In this document: positions 8,664 through 17,862 of the stretch, piece by piece
Position numbering within the stretch: the first letter of the stretch is position 1
Layout: every line of letters begins with the position of its first letter
From: Ekhidna sp051379705
GTDB lineage: Bacteria; Bacteroidota; Bacteroidia; Cytophagales; Cyclobacteriaceae
Direction: 5' to 3'
NCBI RefSeq assembly: GCF_051379705.1
Contig: NZ_CP179868.1
Location: 62,001-126,000 of the forward strand
DNA length: 64,000 bases
Translations under genes and position numbers: made by a program
Notes under the pieces: model-generated
What the model was told of the DNA's origin: nothing
The model's input: only the letters and a program-made list of their open reading frames with translations
Database searches by the model: none

Positions 8664-10022
8664 ATGGCTAAGAAGAAGAAAAAATCAAATAAAATATTAT
8701 ACATCCTCGGAGGATTAGTAGTCTTCCTTATACTTTTTGCAATAGTTGGTAAGTCACAAGGATGGGTAGGACAGAAGAAGAAAATTCAAGTTGAGATATC
8801 TAAAGCTGAAAAGAATACAATCATTGAGAAAGTAAGCGCATCTGGCCAGGTTCAGCCGGTCGTTGAAGTTTCATTGAGTCCGGAGGTTTCAGGCGAAATT
8901 ATCGAAATGAAGATAGAGGAAGGTGATAGCGTGAGTAAGGGCGATTTTCTTTTAAGAATACGGCCGGATAACTTTCAGTCTGCCTTTGATCAAGCAGAAG
9001 CAGGTTTAAATCAACAGAAAGCGGCACTCGCCCAGGCCAAAGCAGCTCGCGCACGTGCTGCAGCAAATTTCAAAAGGGCTGAGCAGGATTTCAACCGACA
9101 GAAGAAACTCTACGAGGAGAAGGTAATTTCTGAGGCAGATTATCAACTGGCAGAGGCTAACTATCAAATCGCAGAGCAAGATTCCGAATCAGCTAAAGAA
9201 AGTGTAAATGCAGCAGAATACATCCTGACTAGTGCTCAAGCGAGAGTTGCCGATGCAAGAGAAAATCTAAGGCTTACAACATTAACTGCTCCTATGAGTG
9301 GCATCGTTTCGAAACTGCCGGTAGAGCTTGGTGAAACAGTATTAGGTACATCACAATTTCAGGGAACTGAGGTGATGCGAATTGCTGATCTATCTAAGAT
9401 GGAAGTACAGGTGGATGTAAATGAAAATGATATCATTCGTATCAGTGTGGGAGATACAGCCATTATTGATGTGGATTCATACTCATATAAGGATAAAACA
9501 TTTAAAGGAGTTGTTACGCATATTGCAAATACAGCCAACGATAAAGTATCGGCTGATGCCGTGACTGAATTTGGTGTGCGAATTCAAATCTTAAATAGCT
9601 CTTACCAGGATTTGGTAAAAGAAGAAGGTATCAAGTACCCGTTCAGACCGGGGATGACTGCAAGTGTAGATATCATCACAGAAGTGAAGAAGGATATTCT
9701 TACAGTGCCACTTGCTTCAGTGACCACACGATCTGATAAGGATAAGAAAAGAGGCAATGATGAAGATGCATCAGCCAGTGATGAATTGGAAGAGGAAGAT
9801 GTGAAAGAAGTCGTGTTTGTCATGAGTGAGGGAAAAGCTGTGAAAACAGAAGTAGAAACCGGAATAAGCGACTTTGACAGAATTGAAATCATATCCGGGT
9901 TAGAAGAGGGTACAGAAGTTGTATCCGGGCCATTCTTAGCCGTATCCAAGCGCCTGGAAGATGGTGAGGATATCGAGGCTAAAGAAGACCGAAAATCCAA
10001 AGGAGAAGAGGACTCAGAATAA
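8664..10022 (+). CDS. Membrane-fusion (HlyD/MacA-type) periplasmic adaptor
   Basis: A 452-aa adaptor. A basic N-terminus (KKKKKSNK) precedes one TM helix at about 10-30. A lipoyl-like half (SGQVQPVVEVSLSPEVSGEI, 56-75) comes next, then an alanine/glutamine-rich coiled-coil hairpin at about 105-210, then the second lipoyl half and a beta-barrel. The region around 365-385 is an unusually charged, Asp/Glu-rich insertion. The C-terminal 30 residues are also strongly acidic and charged (EDGEDIEAKEDRKSKG). The architecture resembles MacA. It would link the TolC protein to an inner-membrane pump not present here. Confidence 0.88.
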   Translation: MAKKKKKSNKILYILGGLVVFLILFAIVGKSQGWVGQKKKIQVEISKAEKNTIIEKVSASGQVQPVVEVSLSPEVSGEIIEMKIEEGDSVSKGDFLLRIRPDNFQSAFDQAEAGLNQQKAALAQAKAARARAAANFKRAEQDFNRQKKLYEEKVISEADYQLAEANYQIAEQDSESAKESVNAAEYILTSAQARVADARENLRLTTLTAPMSGIVSKLPVELGETVLGTSQFQGTEVMRIADLSKMEVQVDVNENDIIRISVGDTAIIDVDSYSYKDKTFKGVVTHIANTANDKVSADAVTEFGVRIQILNSSYQDLVKEEGIKYPFRPGMTASVDIITEVKKDILTVPLASVTTRSDKDKKRGNDEDASASDELEEEDVKEVVFVMSEGKAVKTEVETGISDFDRIEIISGLEEGTEVVSGPFLAVSKRLEDGEDIEAKEDRKSKGEEDSE

Positions 10023-10056
10023 TCAATCGATAATATAGTATAAAGAACTTCTTAAC

Positions 10057-10103
10057 GACCTCCCCATCTATCCTGACATTATCAGAATGCCATCGGGGAG
10101 GTC
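10057..10103. repeat. Inverted repeat GACCTCCCC/GGGGAGGTC
   Basis: Nine perfectly paired bases (10057-10065 with 10095-10103) enclose a 29-base loop just after the adaptor gene. No T-run follows, so it is not a standard intrinsic terminator. It could be an mRNA-end structure or a protein-binding site. Confidence 0.4.
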
Positions 10104-10224
10104 AGCAAGTTCAAAATTGGTGTCCTTGCCCCATTTCAATAAGCACAAAGATTTCCTTTCTGATGACCTTGACGTGATTGTTTACAAGGTTCAGCCCAAG
10201 TCACGACCGATTATCAAAACTTAA
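10087..10224 (+). CDS. Possible 45-aa small ORF, unrecognised
   Basis: An ATG-started frame of 45 codons between the adaptor gene and the M16 peptidase. The product is basic and ends in VYKVQPKSRPIIKT. The same frame stays open for about 16 codons upstream of the ATG. I recognise no family. It could be a small gene, the remnant of a larger one, or chance. Confidence 0.25.
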   Translation: MPSGRSASSKLVSLPHFNKHKDFLSDDLDVIVYKVQPKSRPIIKT

Positions 10225-10274
10225 TTTTTATTCTCAACTCCTTGATTCATATTGTGAGTTCAAAATCTAATAAT

Positions 10275-13103
10275 ATGAAACTCACAAACATCTTATCACT
10301 GGCAATGGCAATCGTGTTGATTGGTTGCTCAGGTGGAAATTCAGAAATGGAGAATAAGGAATTTAAGATTGACTATGAAAAATTCACGTTAGACAATGGA
10401 TTGGAAGTAGTCCTTCATGAAGATCACTCAGATCCGATCGTAGCTGTAGCAACACTTATGCATGTCGGCTCAAATCGTGAAAAGCCAGGCAGAACAGGCT
10501 TTGCTCATTTCTTCGAGCATATGTCCTTCAACGACTCAGAAAATGTACCCCGAGGAGCCAATAGGAAAATGATTCCTGAATGGGGAGGAAGCAGAAATGG
10601 AGGAACCTGGTCGGATGGAACAATCTACTATGAGGTAGTTCCCAAAGATGCGTTTGATAAGATCCTTTGGATTGATTCTGACAGGTTTGGTTATATGATC
10701 AATACTGTGACCGAAGACGCCTTAGAGGCTGAGAAGCAAGTTGTAAAAAATGAGAAGCGTCAGCGGGTGGATAATGCACCCTATGGATACACGGATGAAA
10801 TAATCCGCAAGAACCTATACCCGGAAGGTCATCCGTACAGCTGGACTGTAATAGGCTCACTTCCAGACCTGCAAGCTGCCACTCTGGATGACGTCAAAGA
10901 ATTCTACGAGCAATACTATGGTGCAGGCAATGCGACATTGGTGATTGCCGGAGACATAGATCCGGTAGAGACCAAGCAAAAAGTAGAGCAATGGTTCGGT
11001 GAGATTCGCAAAGGGCCTGAGGTAGAAAAACCTCAACCTATGCCGGTATCATTAAGCGAAACCAAATCGCTTTATTTCGAAGATAATTTCGCCAAGCTTC
11101 CAGAGCTTAGAATGGTTTTCCCAACAGTGGAAGATTACAATTCGGATATGTACGCACTTAATGTTCTTGGTCAATTGCTGAGCGGGAGCAAGAAGGCTCC
11201 ACTGTATCAGGTGATTGTTGAAGAAAAGAAATTGGCGCCTAGTGCGTCTACTTATCAAAGTTCAAATGAAGTGGCTGGTGAATTCGTATTCAGAGTGAGA
11301 GCCAATGCAGGAACAGACCTTGATGAGGTAAAGGCAGCTGTGGAAGAAGGACTGGTGCGCTTTGAAACCAATGGAATTGATGCTAAGGATCTTCAGCGCA
11401 TCAAAGCAGAACTCGAAACCAATCTTTATCAGGGAGTAAGCACTGTTTTAAACAAAGCTTTTCAATTGGTGACTGACAATGAGTTTGGAAGCGATCCAAG
11501 CTATATTTCAAAAACAGCAAAACTGACTCAGGCTGTCACAGCGGAAGATGTGATGCGAGTGTTCACCAAGTATATCAAAGGACAGAATTATGTGATGACA
11601 AGTGTGGTTCCGGCCGGTCAGTTAGACCTTGCTGTCGAAGGGTCAGAGAAAGCTGAAGTCTACATAGAGGAAATCGTAGCGGATGTTGCTGCTGAAAATA
11701 CATCGAGGGGTGAGGTTGCTGAATATGAAAAGACGCCATCACAATATGATCGTTCTGAGCCGGATTTTGGGGAACTTCCATTGTTGAAAGCTCCTGAGGT
11801 GTGGAACACATACCTGGACAATGGCATACAAGTATTCGGTATTGAAAACAACGAATTACCATTGGTATACTTTGATGTAACACTCAAAGGTGGACACTAT
11901 CATGACCCCATTGAAAAGTCGGGAACAGCAGTATTGTTGGCAGATTTAATGACCGAGGGGACTCAAACCAAAACACCGGCAGAACTTGAAGAGGCCATCG
12001 GACTCTTAGGTGCTTCCATCAATATGAATGCTGGATCTGAGGAGATTACTATCTCCGCATCATGTCTGGCCCGAAACTTTGATGAAACCTTCGCATTGGT
12101 TAAGGAGATATTGCTAGAGCCGCGATGGGACGAAAAGGAATTCGATCGACTGAAGTCATCTCTTATCACCAGACTGAAAGGAAGAGAAGCAAGCCCAACG
12201 GCTATCGCTTCTACCGTGTACAATAAGCTGCTTTATGGTGAAGATCATATTCTGGGGTATTCCTCTTTGGGAACGTCTGAAACAGTAGAAAGCATCACCT
12301 TAGCTGATTTAAAGGATTACTATGAAGCTAATTTTTCTCCATCTGTTGCGAGCTTTCACGCTGCGGGAAGCATAAGTCAGGCTGACGTAATGAAGCAGTT
12401 GAACAACCTTGATTGGGAATCTAAAGATGTTCAAATAGCGACGTACTCGCTTCCTGATAACTCAAATGCAGGTAATTTATACTTCATTGATTTTCCTGGA
12501 GCTAAACAGTCTGTAATCTATATCGGAAAGCACGCCATATCTGGTATGAATCCTGAGTATAACGAGCTCACATACGCCAATGAGAAATTGGGAGGTGGCT
12601 CCAGCGGCCAGTTGTTCCAGACCTTGAGGATTGAAAAAGGGTATACTTATGGAGCCTATGCGTTCATCCCTCAGCGGACAGAAGTGTCTCCGTTTACAGC
12701 CACTTCAAGTGTAAGAGCCAATGCTACACTTCCATCATTGGAAATTATGAAGGAAATGCTGGCAAATTATAGCGAAAATTTTAGTGAAGAAGATGTTGAG
12801 GTTACTCAAACCAAAGTCCTAAAGGCCAATACCCGAGCATTTGAAAGCCTTGGAGCCAAGCTGAATATGCTACATGAAATCAGCAAGTTTGGCAAGTCAG
12901 CAAACTTCATGGAGATAGAGCAGGATGAACTTACTTCCATGCAGCTTGAAGATTACAAAGAAATGATCAATAAGTACTTGAACGAGAGCAAAATGATCTA
13001 CTTGATAGTTGGCGATGGCGCTACACAATTGGAAGAGGTAAGAAAACTGGGAATGGGTGATCCCATCATCTTAGATATCAATGGCGATCCAATAACTCAA
13101 TAA
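10275..13103 (+). CDS. M16-family zinc metallopeptidase, lipoprotein
   Basis: A 942-aa two-module insulinase/pitrilysin-type protein. I chose the ATG at 10275 because it gives a clean lipoprotein signal (IVLIGCSGG, Cys18); the frame is also open from 10242. The first module has the inverted zinc motif HFFEH (78-82) and the downstream glutamates (EAEKQVVKNEKR). The second module, from about residue 510, lacks HxxEH, as is usual for the structural half. It probably degrades peptides in the periplasm or at the outer membrane. A strong bidirectional terminator follows. Confidence 0.92.
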   Translation: MKLTNILSLAMAIVLIGCSGGNSEMENKEFKIDYEKFTLDNGLEVVLHEDHSDPIVAVATLMHVGSNREKPGRTGFAHFFEHMSFNDSENVPRGANRKMIPEWGGSRNGGTWSDGTIYYEVVPKDAFDKILWIDSDRFGYMINTVTEDALEAEKQVVKNEKRQRVDNAPYGYTDEIIRKNLYPEGHPYSWTVIGSLPDLQAATLDDVKEFYEQYYGAGNATLVIAGDIDPVETKQKVEQWFGEIRKGPEVEKPQPMPVSLSETKSLYFEDNFAKLPELRMVFPTVEDYNSDMYALNVLGQLLSGSKKAPLYQVIVEEKKLAPSASTYQSSNEVAGEFVFRVRANAGTDLDEVKAAVEEGLVRFETNGIDAKDLQRIKAELETNLYQGVSTVLNKAFQLVTDNEFGSDPSYISKTAKLTQAVTAEDVMRVFTKYIKGQNYVMTSVVPAGQLDLAVEGSEKAEVYIEEIVADVAAENTSRGEVAEYEKTPSQYDRSEPDFGELPLLKAPEVWNTYLDNGIQVFGIENNELPLVYFDVTLKGGHYHDPIEKSGTAVLLADLMTEGTQTKTPAELEEAIGLLGASINMNAGSEEITISASCLARNFDETFALVKEILLEPRWDEKEFDRLKSSLITRLKGREASPTAIASTVYNKLLYGEDHILGYSSLGTSETVESITLADLKDYYEANFSPSVASFHAAGSISQADVMKQLNNLDWESKDVQIATYSLPDNSNAGNLYFIDFPGAKQSVIYIGKHAISGMNPEYNELTYANEKLGGGSSGQLFQTLRIEKGYTYGAYAFIPQRTEVSPFTATSSVRANATLPSLEIMKEMLANYSENFSEEDVEVTQTKVLKANTRAFESLGAKLNMLHEISKFGKSANFMEIEQDELTSMQLEDYKEMINKYLNESKMIYLIVGDGATQLEEVRKLGMGDPIILDINGDPITQ

Positions 13104-13130
13104 TTGTGATCAGATAATAGAGATAAAAAA

Positions 13131-13160
13131 GGCCCGAATTAAGAATTCGGGCCTTTTTTT
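13131..13160. terminator. Bidirectional intrinsic terminator
   Basis: A perfect 10-bp stem (GGCCCGAATT with AATTCGGGCC) has a 3-nt loop, with A6 before it and T7 after it. It serves both the M16 gene on the plus strand and the convergent thioredoxin-like gene. Confidence 0.9.
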
Positions 13161-13725
13161 AGTTTACCTCCATAGCATCTCTTACTGCGTCAGTTATTTC
13201 CTGCATTTTGCGCTGAGTAAACCGCCCGGAGGTTGTATACACAATCTTTCCTTCAGGGTCCAATACATAGAAATAGGGAAGATCTTTTCCATCAAAATTT
13301 AGCGCGTCCTTGTATTCCTTGAGAGTTCCCTTGTAGAATAACACGTTCGGCTGCATTCGTTTGTCAATGGTCTTCTTAAGCTTATTCATCACCTTTTTAT
13401 AGGCTGGCCTTTTTGCACCGGTGAACATAGGAATGAAGTAGGTATTCACATCAAAGGAAAAGTCAAAAGGACCCGGATTGGGATTTTTATAGATGAACTG
13501 ATTGTATACGGGTTCAAACCAACCCTTTAGGTAATCTTCAGCTTTCTTAGAATATGCTAAGCCAATCAAGCTGTATTTATCGCTGATGTCAGCAGGTAAG
13601 TTCACGAACTCGTTAGTCAGCGTTTCGGCTTCCATGTCAGGAAAAGTATTGCCTACCTGTCCGACGGAATGGTGACCCACAAATAAGAGTAGCGATAGAG
13701 TTGCTAATGATATTGCCTTTTTCAT
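13159..13725 (-). CDS. Exported thioredoxin-fold protein lacking CxxC
   Basis: A 188-aa protein with a Sec signal peptide (cleavage near SVGQ, residue 23). The VGNTFPDMEAETLTNEFVNL opening and the central and C-terminal strands (YFYVLDPEGKIVYTTSGR) resemble TlpA/AhpC-like thioredoxin folds. I find no cysteine at all in the mature chain, so it cannot act as a disulfide reductase. A structural or chaperone role is possible but unproven. Confidence 0.65.
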   Translation of the reverse strand: MKKAISLATLSLLLFVGHHSVGQVGNTFPDMEAETLTNEFVNLPADISDKYSLIGLAYSKKAEDYLKGWFEPVYNQFIYKNPNPGPFDFSFDVNTYFIPMFTGAKRPAYKKVMNKLKKTIDKRMQPNVLFYKGTLKEYKDALNFDGKDLPYFYVLDPEGKIVYTTSGRFTQRKMQEITDAVRDAMEVN

Positions 13726-13826
13726 GTATATAGATTTTTAATGCAATTAAACGACTAATGATGAACCAAGAATCTTATTTCTATCATTATTTTTCTAATT
13801 TCATGTAATAATCAAAGATAACAACC

Positions 13827-15749
13827 ATGCAAAAGCGTCGAATCAGCTATTTTTTTCTACTTCTGTTCATTGCGATTTCAGCAATGTCTCAGGCCCATAA
13901 AGATGCCTATCGTCAAGGTTTACAGGCCATTAAGTTTGAAAAGTATGAAACTGCCATTGAAAAGTTTCAGGAGGCGGTAAAAATCAATCCACAATATGCC
14001 GATGCCTGGTACTACCTCGGTAAAACGTACGATTTCCTCAATAAGTATGAAGAAACCATCATAGCGTATCGTAACCTCGAGCAGGTGGATTCTGAATATA
14101 ACATTGGCATATACTACGATATCGCCAAGTCCTATATCGAGCTGGACAACCTGAGAAGTGCACGTATTTATATCAAACGATATCTGGAAAAAGCTCCGAA
14201 AACTCCCAAGTCAGCGAAGCTCATTCACCTGGCTATGAACCGGCTCAATTATGTAGACATTAGCGCAGAATTACGCGCGGAAGCGCCCAACACGTCCGAA
14301 CCAACACCAATAGCTTCTTTAAATAGTGTATCTGGCGATTATATGCCGCAGGTTAATCCTACAGGAACCAAATTGTACTTCACGAGTGTGCGTAAAGGAG
14401 GCTTTGATTATAAAGACGAAAAAAGCGCAGAGCTTGATTTTGGAGAAGACATCTACTATTCCAGTTTAGTTAATGATCAGTGGAGTGCTCCAGAATTACT
14501 GCCAAAGCCGATCAACTCCATGTCCAATGATTTTGGATCGGCATTTACAGGCGATGGTCAAAGCATGGTGTTTGTAAGATGCGATGAGAATGGCGCTATA
14601 GGAAGCTGTGACCTATACATCACACAGCTAAGTGGAAACACCTGGAGCGTACCGGTAAACATGGGCAATGTCGTAAATACCAAAGACTGGGAAAGTCAGC
14701 CTACTATAAACGCTGATGGTAACCGAATCATTTTCACTTCATTACGTCCTGGAGGCTATGGTGCTTCAGACCTGTACATGATCGAAAAGAATCATCTTGG
14801 ACTTTGGGGAACGCCTCAGAACCTTGGAAGTATAGTCAACACACCACTTAGCGAAAACAGCCCGTTTCTAGCCGCAGACGGTAAGACGCTGTATTTCTCA
14901 TCTACCGGACATCCGGGCATGGGCGGAGCAGATATCTTTTATACCATTTTTGAAAATGGTAAATGGTCAACGCCGAAGAACCTGGGAAAACCTATCAACT
15001 CGAGAGGAAATGACACTAATTTCAGTATTTCAGCAGCTGGAAATGCATATATGGCATCATCAAGAATGGATGAGAATAATTACGATATTTTCAAAGTAGT
15101 GCTACCTGATGAGTTGAAGCCAAAACCAACCATTATTGTCCAGGGAGTTGTTTCCAACTCTGAAAATAGTCAGCCATTAAGTGCATTGGTTTTAATTGAA
15201 GATTTGAATTCAGGGGAGTTAATAGCCACAAATAAAAGCAACGAAGAAACAGGAGAATACCTTGTTGTGTTACCGGCAGGCCGGGATTATAGTGTTTCTG
15301 CAAATGCACGCGGCTTCTTTTTCTATTCACAAAGCTTTGAGTTGCCAAAGGATGCAGCCTATGCGGAGATTGCAAATGATATTCCGCTGGAGCCAATCAA
15401 GAAGGGAACGAAAGTGGTTTTGAACAACATCTTTTTTGAAGTTGGTAAAGCTGAATTGAAACCAATTAGTTACGTAGAGTTGAATAAAGCGGTGACACTG
15501 ATGAAAGAAAATAAAACGATGGTCATTGAAGTAGGTGGGCACACGGATAGTCAGGGAGCAGATGCTAACAACCTCAGTCTTTCACAAAGACGAGCACAGT
15601 CTGTGGTAGAATACATGGTTCTGGCAGGAATAGAGCGCGAACGACTGGTTGCTAAAGGCTATGGAGAGACAGTTCCAATCGCTGACAACAATACCAATGA
15701 AGGACGAGCCAAAAACCGACGAACTGAGTTTGTAATCGTCGAATTCTAA
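13827..15749 (+). CDS. OmpA-family protein with TPR and beta-propeller (PorE-like layout)
   Basis: A 640-aa exported protein. The signal peptide ends near SAMSQA (residue 23). TPR repeats span about 25-150 (ALEKF-like units such as YETAIEKFQEAVKINP). PD40/WD40-like propeller blades span about 165-425 (recurrent YFTS and DLY segments), followed by a carboxypeptidase-regulatory-like beta domain at about 435-520. An OmpA peptidoglycan-binding domain covers 530-640 (GGHTDSQGADANNLSLSQRR). This order matches PorE of the type IX secretion system, which anchors the complex to peptidoglycan. Similar paralogues without that role also exist, so I do not assign the symbol. Confidence 0.88.
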   Translation: MQKRRISYFFLLLFIAISAMSQAHKDAYRQGLQAIKFEKYETAIEKFQEAVKINPQYADAWYYLGKTYDFLNKYEETIIAYRNLEQVDSEYNIGIYYDIAKSYIELDNLRSARIYIKRYLEKAPKTPKSAKLIHLAMNRLNYVDISAELRAEAPNTSEPTPIASLNSVSGDYMPQVNPTGTKLYFTSVRKGGFDYKDEKSAELDFGEDIYYSSLVNDQWSAPELLPKPINSMSNDFGSAFTGDGQSMVFVRCDENGAIGSCDLYITQLSGNTWSVPVNMGNVVNTKDWESQPTINADGNRIIFTSLRPGGYGASDLYMIEKNHLGLWGTPQNLGSIVNTPLSENSPFLAADGKTLYFSSTGHPGMGGADIFYTIFENGKWSTPKNLGKPINSRGNDTNFSISAAGNAYMASSRMDENNYDIFKVVLPDELKPKPTIIVQGVVSNSENSQPLSALVLIEDLNSGELIATNKSNEETGEYLVVLPAGRDYSVSANARGFFFYSQSFELPKDAAYAEIANDIPLEPIKKGTKVVLNNIFFEVGKAELKPISYVELNKAVTLMKENKTMVIEVGGHTDSQGADANNLSLSQRRAQSVVEYMVLAGIERERLVAKGYGETVPIADNNTNEGRAKNRRTEFVIVEF

Positions 15750-15767
15750 TTGAACAAGACATCCAAT

Positions 15768-15802
15768 AAAAGGTCGATTCAATGCTTGGATCGACCTTTT
15801 TT
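15768..15802. terminator. Bidirectional intrinsic terminator
   Basis: The stem AGGTCGAT/ATCGACCT (15771-15778 with 15790-15797) has an A-tract before it and six T after. It lies between the convergent OmpA-family and DUF5615 genes and overlaps the last bases of the latter. Confidence 0.85.
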
Positions 15803-16205
15803 ATGGTTCAAAGGGAAACCTAATTTCCGACTCATTGATCTCAATGAAATTGTGTTTGGACATGAGCGTTTCAATCTGAGGAAGGACCTCCTTCATTCGT
15901 ATCAGCAGTGTTTCCTTGCGGTCCAATCCGTAGATAAAAATCATTCGCTCGGGTACTTCACGACTCACATAGCTCTTGACAAAATCATCGTCTTTGGTGA
16001 CTATTATATAACCTTTTTGAATCGCTAACCTGCGAAGCTGATCATCGATAATGCGTTGCTTTTGGTTGGCCTTGATTTCATTTACGTGCGCCACATTGAG
16101 ACCGGCAGACCTAAATAGGTCGGCTAAATCAGGTGTCAGATTTTCATCGATTATGTAGGTATACAAAACAGCACAGGAGTTAGCGTGAAATATACCCCGA
16201 ATCAA
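15801..16205 (-). CDS. DUF5615 PIN-like protein
   Basis: A protein of up to 134 aa with the DUF5615/Mut7-C-like PIN signature: IIDENLTPDLADLFRSAG, then IDDQLRRLAIQKGYIIVTKD with DDDF. These acidic residues would bind metal for RNA cleavage. Such proteins are usually toxin-like partners of a small DUF433 antitoxin, but no such gene is adjacent. The first ~13 residues from the ATG are atypical; a TTG at 16166 would place the start just before TYIIDENL. A solitary toxin-like or housekeeping nuclease role is inferred. Confidence 0.7.
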   Translation of the reverse strand: MIRGIFHANSCAVLYTYIIDENLTPDLADLFRSAGLNVAHVNEIKANQKQRIIDDQLRRLAIQKGYIIVTKDDDFVKSYVSREVPERMIFIYGLDRKETLLIRMKEVLPQIETLMSKHNFIEINESEIRFPFEP

Positions 16206-16287
16206 AAGCGCAGTATTCGGGTAAACAATTATACATTACCATTTTAGATCTAGTCATCTTTTTAACCACCAATTAAAACTAACCAAA

Positions 16288-17814
16288 ATGAAACCGAATT
16301 TTCGACTTTTAATGACTTTGGGAATATTTGCTTCCCTCTCGATATTTATAAATTGTGGAAGCGATGAAAGCGATCCGGCAATTAATATAAGTGTCACTAC
16401 CACCAATGCATCTAATATCACTTTTTCTTCAGCACAGATAGGTGGGTTTATTGATGGAGAAGGTGCTATCGCTGCCGGTGTTGTAGTTAGCACCTCAGGT
16501 ACTCCGACTGTGGAAACAGGTACCTCAACTTCTTCATTTACGACTACCGGATCATTTACTGTCACAGTAACTGGTCTAACACAGCTTACAACTTATTTTG
16601 CCAGAGCTTATGCAGTCACAGAAGATGGGATCGCATATGGGGCTACAGTTAGCTTCTCCACCGAAATACAAGATTCAACTGCACCAACCTTGATTTCTGT
16701 TAGCCCAAGCGGGACCAATACACCTCTGCCCGTGGATGGAGAGATCGTACTCACTTTCAGTGAGCCGATGGATTTGACATCCTTCAGAACTCCATCACAG
16801 AGTAGTGACAACAATATCTATCTCAGCGGTGGTCTATACGGTGGTGATGTACCTTTTACACTTTCAGCAGATGGAAATACAATCATAATTACCCCGAATC
16901 AAGATTTGGATGGAGGAGAGCTACTTTACAGCTATGGCCTGTTTGCTGATGACATAACTGATTTGGCAGGGAATGGACTGGCAACTGACTTTGGAAGTGA
17001 ATCAGGTTCGTTTGTCACAGAAAATACCGCCTTAACCATAACGAGTATTTCTCCTGCGGCTGATGAAACGAATGTGGCATTAGATGCAAGTATAGTTGTG
17101 ACGTTTTCGCAAACACTGGATCCAAATTTCGTAAATACCGGAGCATTTACATTAAGCTCGGTTTCTGGCTCCACAAGTGGGAGTGTGGTTGTTTCAGGCA
17201 ACACGGTAACATTCACACCGAGTGCTGAATTAAACGATTTTATGACAAGCTACAATTTCTACGTTGAGGGATATGGAAGTTTACAGATTCGTGATATTAA
17301 CGGAAATTATTTCCCTGATCAAGAGTCCATTTCATTCAGAACAGAAGCCTTTTCTACCAACTACTATTATGAGTTTGATGGGAATTATGGATATGCAAAT
17401 GATAATTTAGATATAACCTATAATGGAGGTACATCTTACACAATTAATGTTTCTTCCGGCTCAGGATATGAGTCTATGCAATGGAGAGTGGTGAAAACCA
17501 CCTATGGAGGTGAAGATGTATATGCCTTTACCAATAAGGTAATCGACAACAATGGACAGGAGCGATTTATAGAAGCAGCTGCACCTGACGATGGAAATAA
17601 GATTCTTATTTCAGGCAGGCCATCTACTACGACTTGGTACACCGGACAGCTCTGGAAGGTGGAGCCAAGTAATAATAACAGCAATGGTTTTCTGTTAAAA
17701 GCGGTTGTTCCTAATGCATACTTAAGTAGTATAGATTTGGATATTAACGTTAATATAGGATCAGGCATACCATATGAGCATGAATGGCTCGTAACTAGAC
17801 GTTCTGCCTATTAA
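16288..17814 (+). CDS. Ig-like domain lipoprotein (SbsA/Big_5 type)
   Basis: A 508-aa surface lipoprotein. The signal ends at SIFINCGS. A fibronectin-III-like domain comes first (NITFSSAQIGGFIDGEG), then two SbsA-type Ig-like domains, each opening with a DGEIVLTFSEPMD-like motif (about 130-250 and 255-355). A C-terminal ~150-residue domain with repeated QW/LW segments (SMQWRVVKT, TGQLWKVEP) looks like a ricin-type beta-trefoil. The role is probably adhesion or glycan binding at the cell surface; that is inference from the domains. Confidence 0.75.
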   Translation: MKPNFRLLMTLGIFASLSIFINCGSDESDPAINISVTTTNASNITFSSAQIGGFIDGEGAIAAGVVVSTSGTPTVETGTSTSSFTTTGSFTVTVTGLTQLTTYFARAYAVTEDGIAYGATVSFSTEIQDSTAPTLISVSPSGTNTPLPVDGEIVLTFSEPMDLTSFRTPSQSSDNNIYLSGGLYGGDVPFTLSADGNTIIITPNQDLDGGELLYSYGLFADDITDLAGNGLATDFGSESGSFVTENTALTITSISPAADETNVALDASIVVTFSQTLDPNFVNTGAFTLSSVSGSTSGSVVVSGNTVTFTPSAELNDFMTSYNFYVEGYGSLQIRDINGNYFPDQESISFRTEAFSTNYYYEFDGNYGYANDNLDITYNGGTSYTINVSSGSGYESMQWRVVKTTYGGEDVYAFTNKVIDNNGQERFIEAAAPDDGNKILISGRPSTTTWYTGQLWKVEPSNNNSNGFLLKAVVPNAYLSSIDLDINVNIGSGIPYEHEWLVTRRSAY

Positions 17815-17834
17815 TATTCGTGTCAGTTAACATA

Positions 17835-17860
17835 AAAGCCCTTAACAGGGCTTTTTTTTT
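17835..17860 (+). terminator. Intrinsic terminator
   Basis: The stem AAAGCCCT/AGGGCTTT has a TAAC loop and is followed by a T-run. It lies after the Ig-domain gene and before the convergent maf gene, and probably works in both directions. Confidence 0.88.
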
Positions 17861-17862
17861 GT

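Noticed and set aside
15750..16028. 92-aa plus-strand ORF after the OmpA-family gene
   Set aside because: It lies antisense to the DUF5615 gene, which has recognisable motifs.
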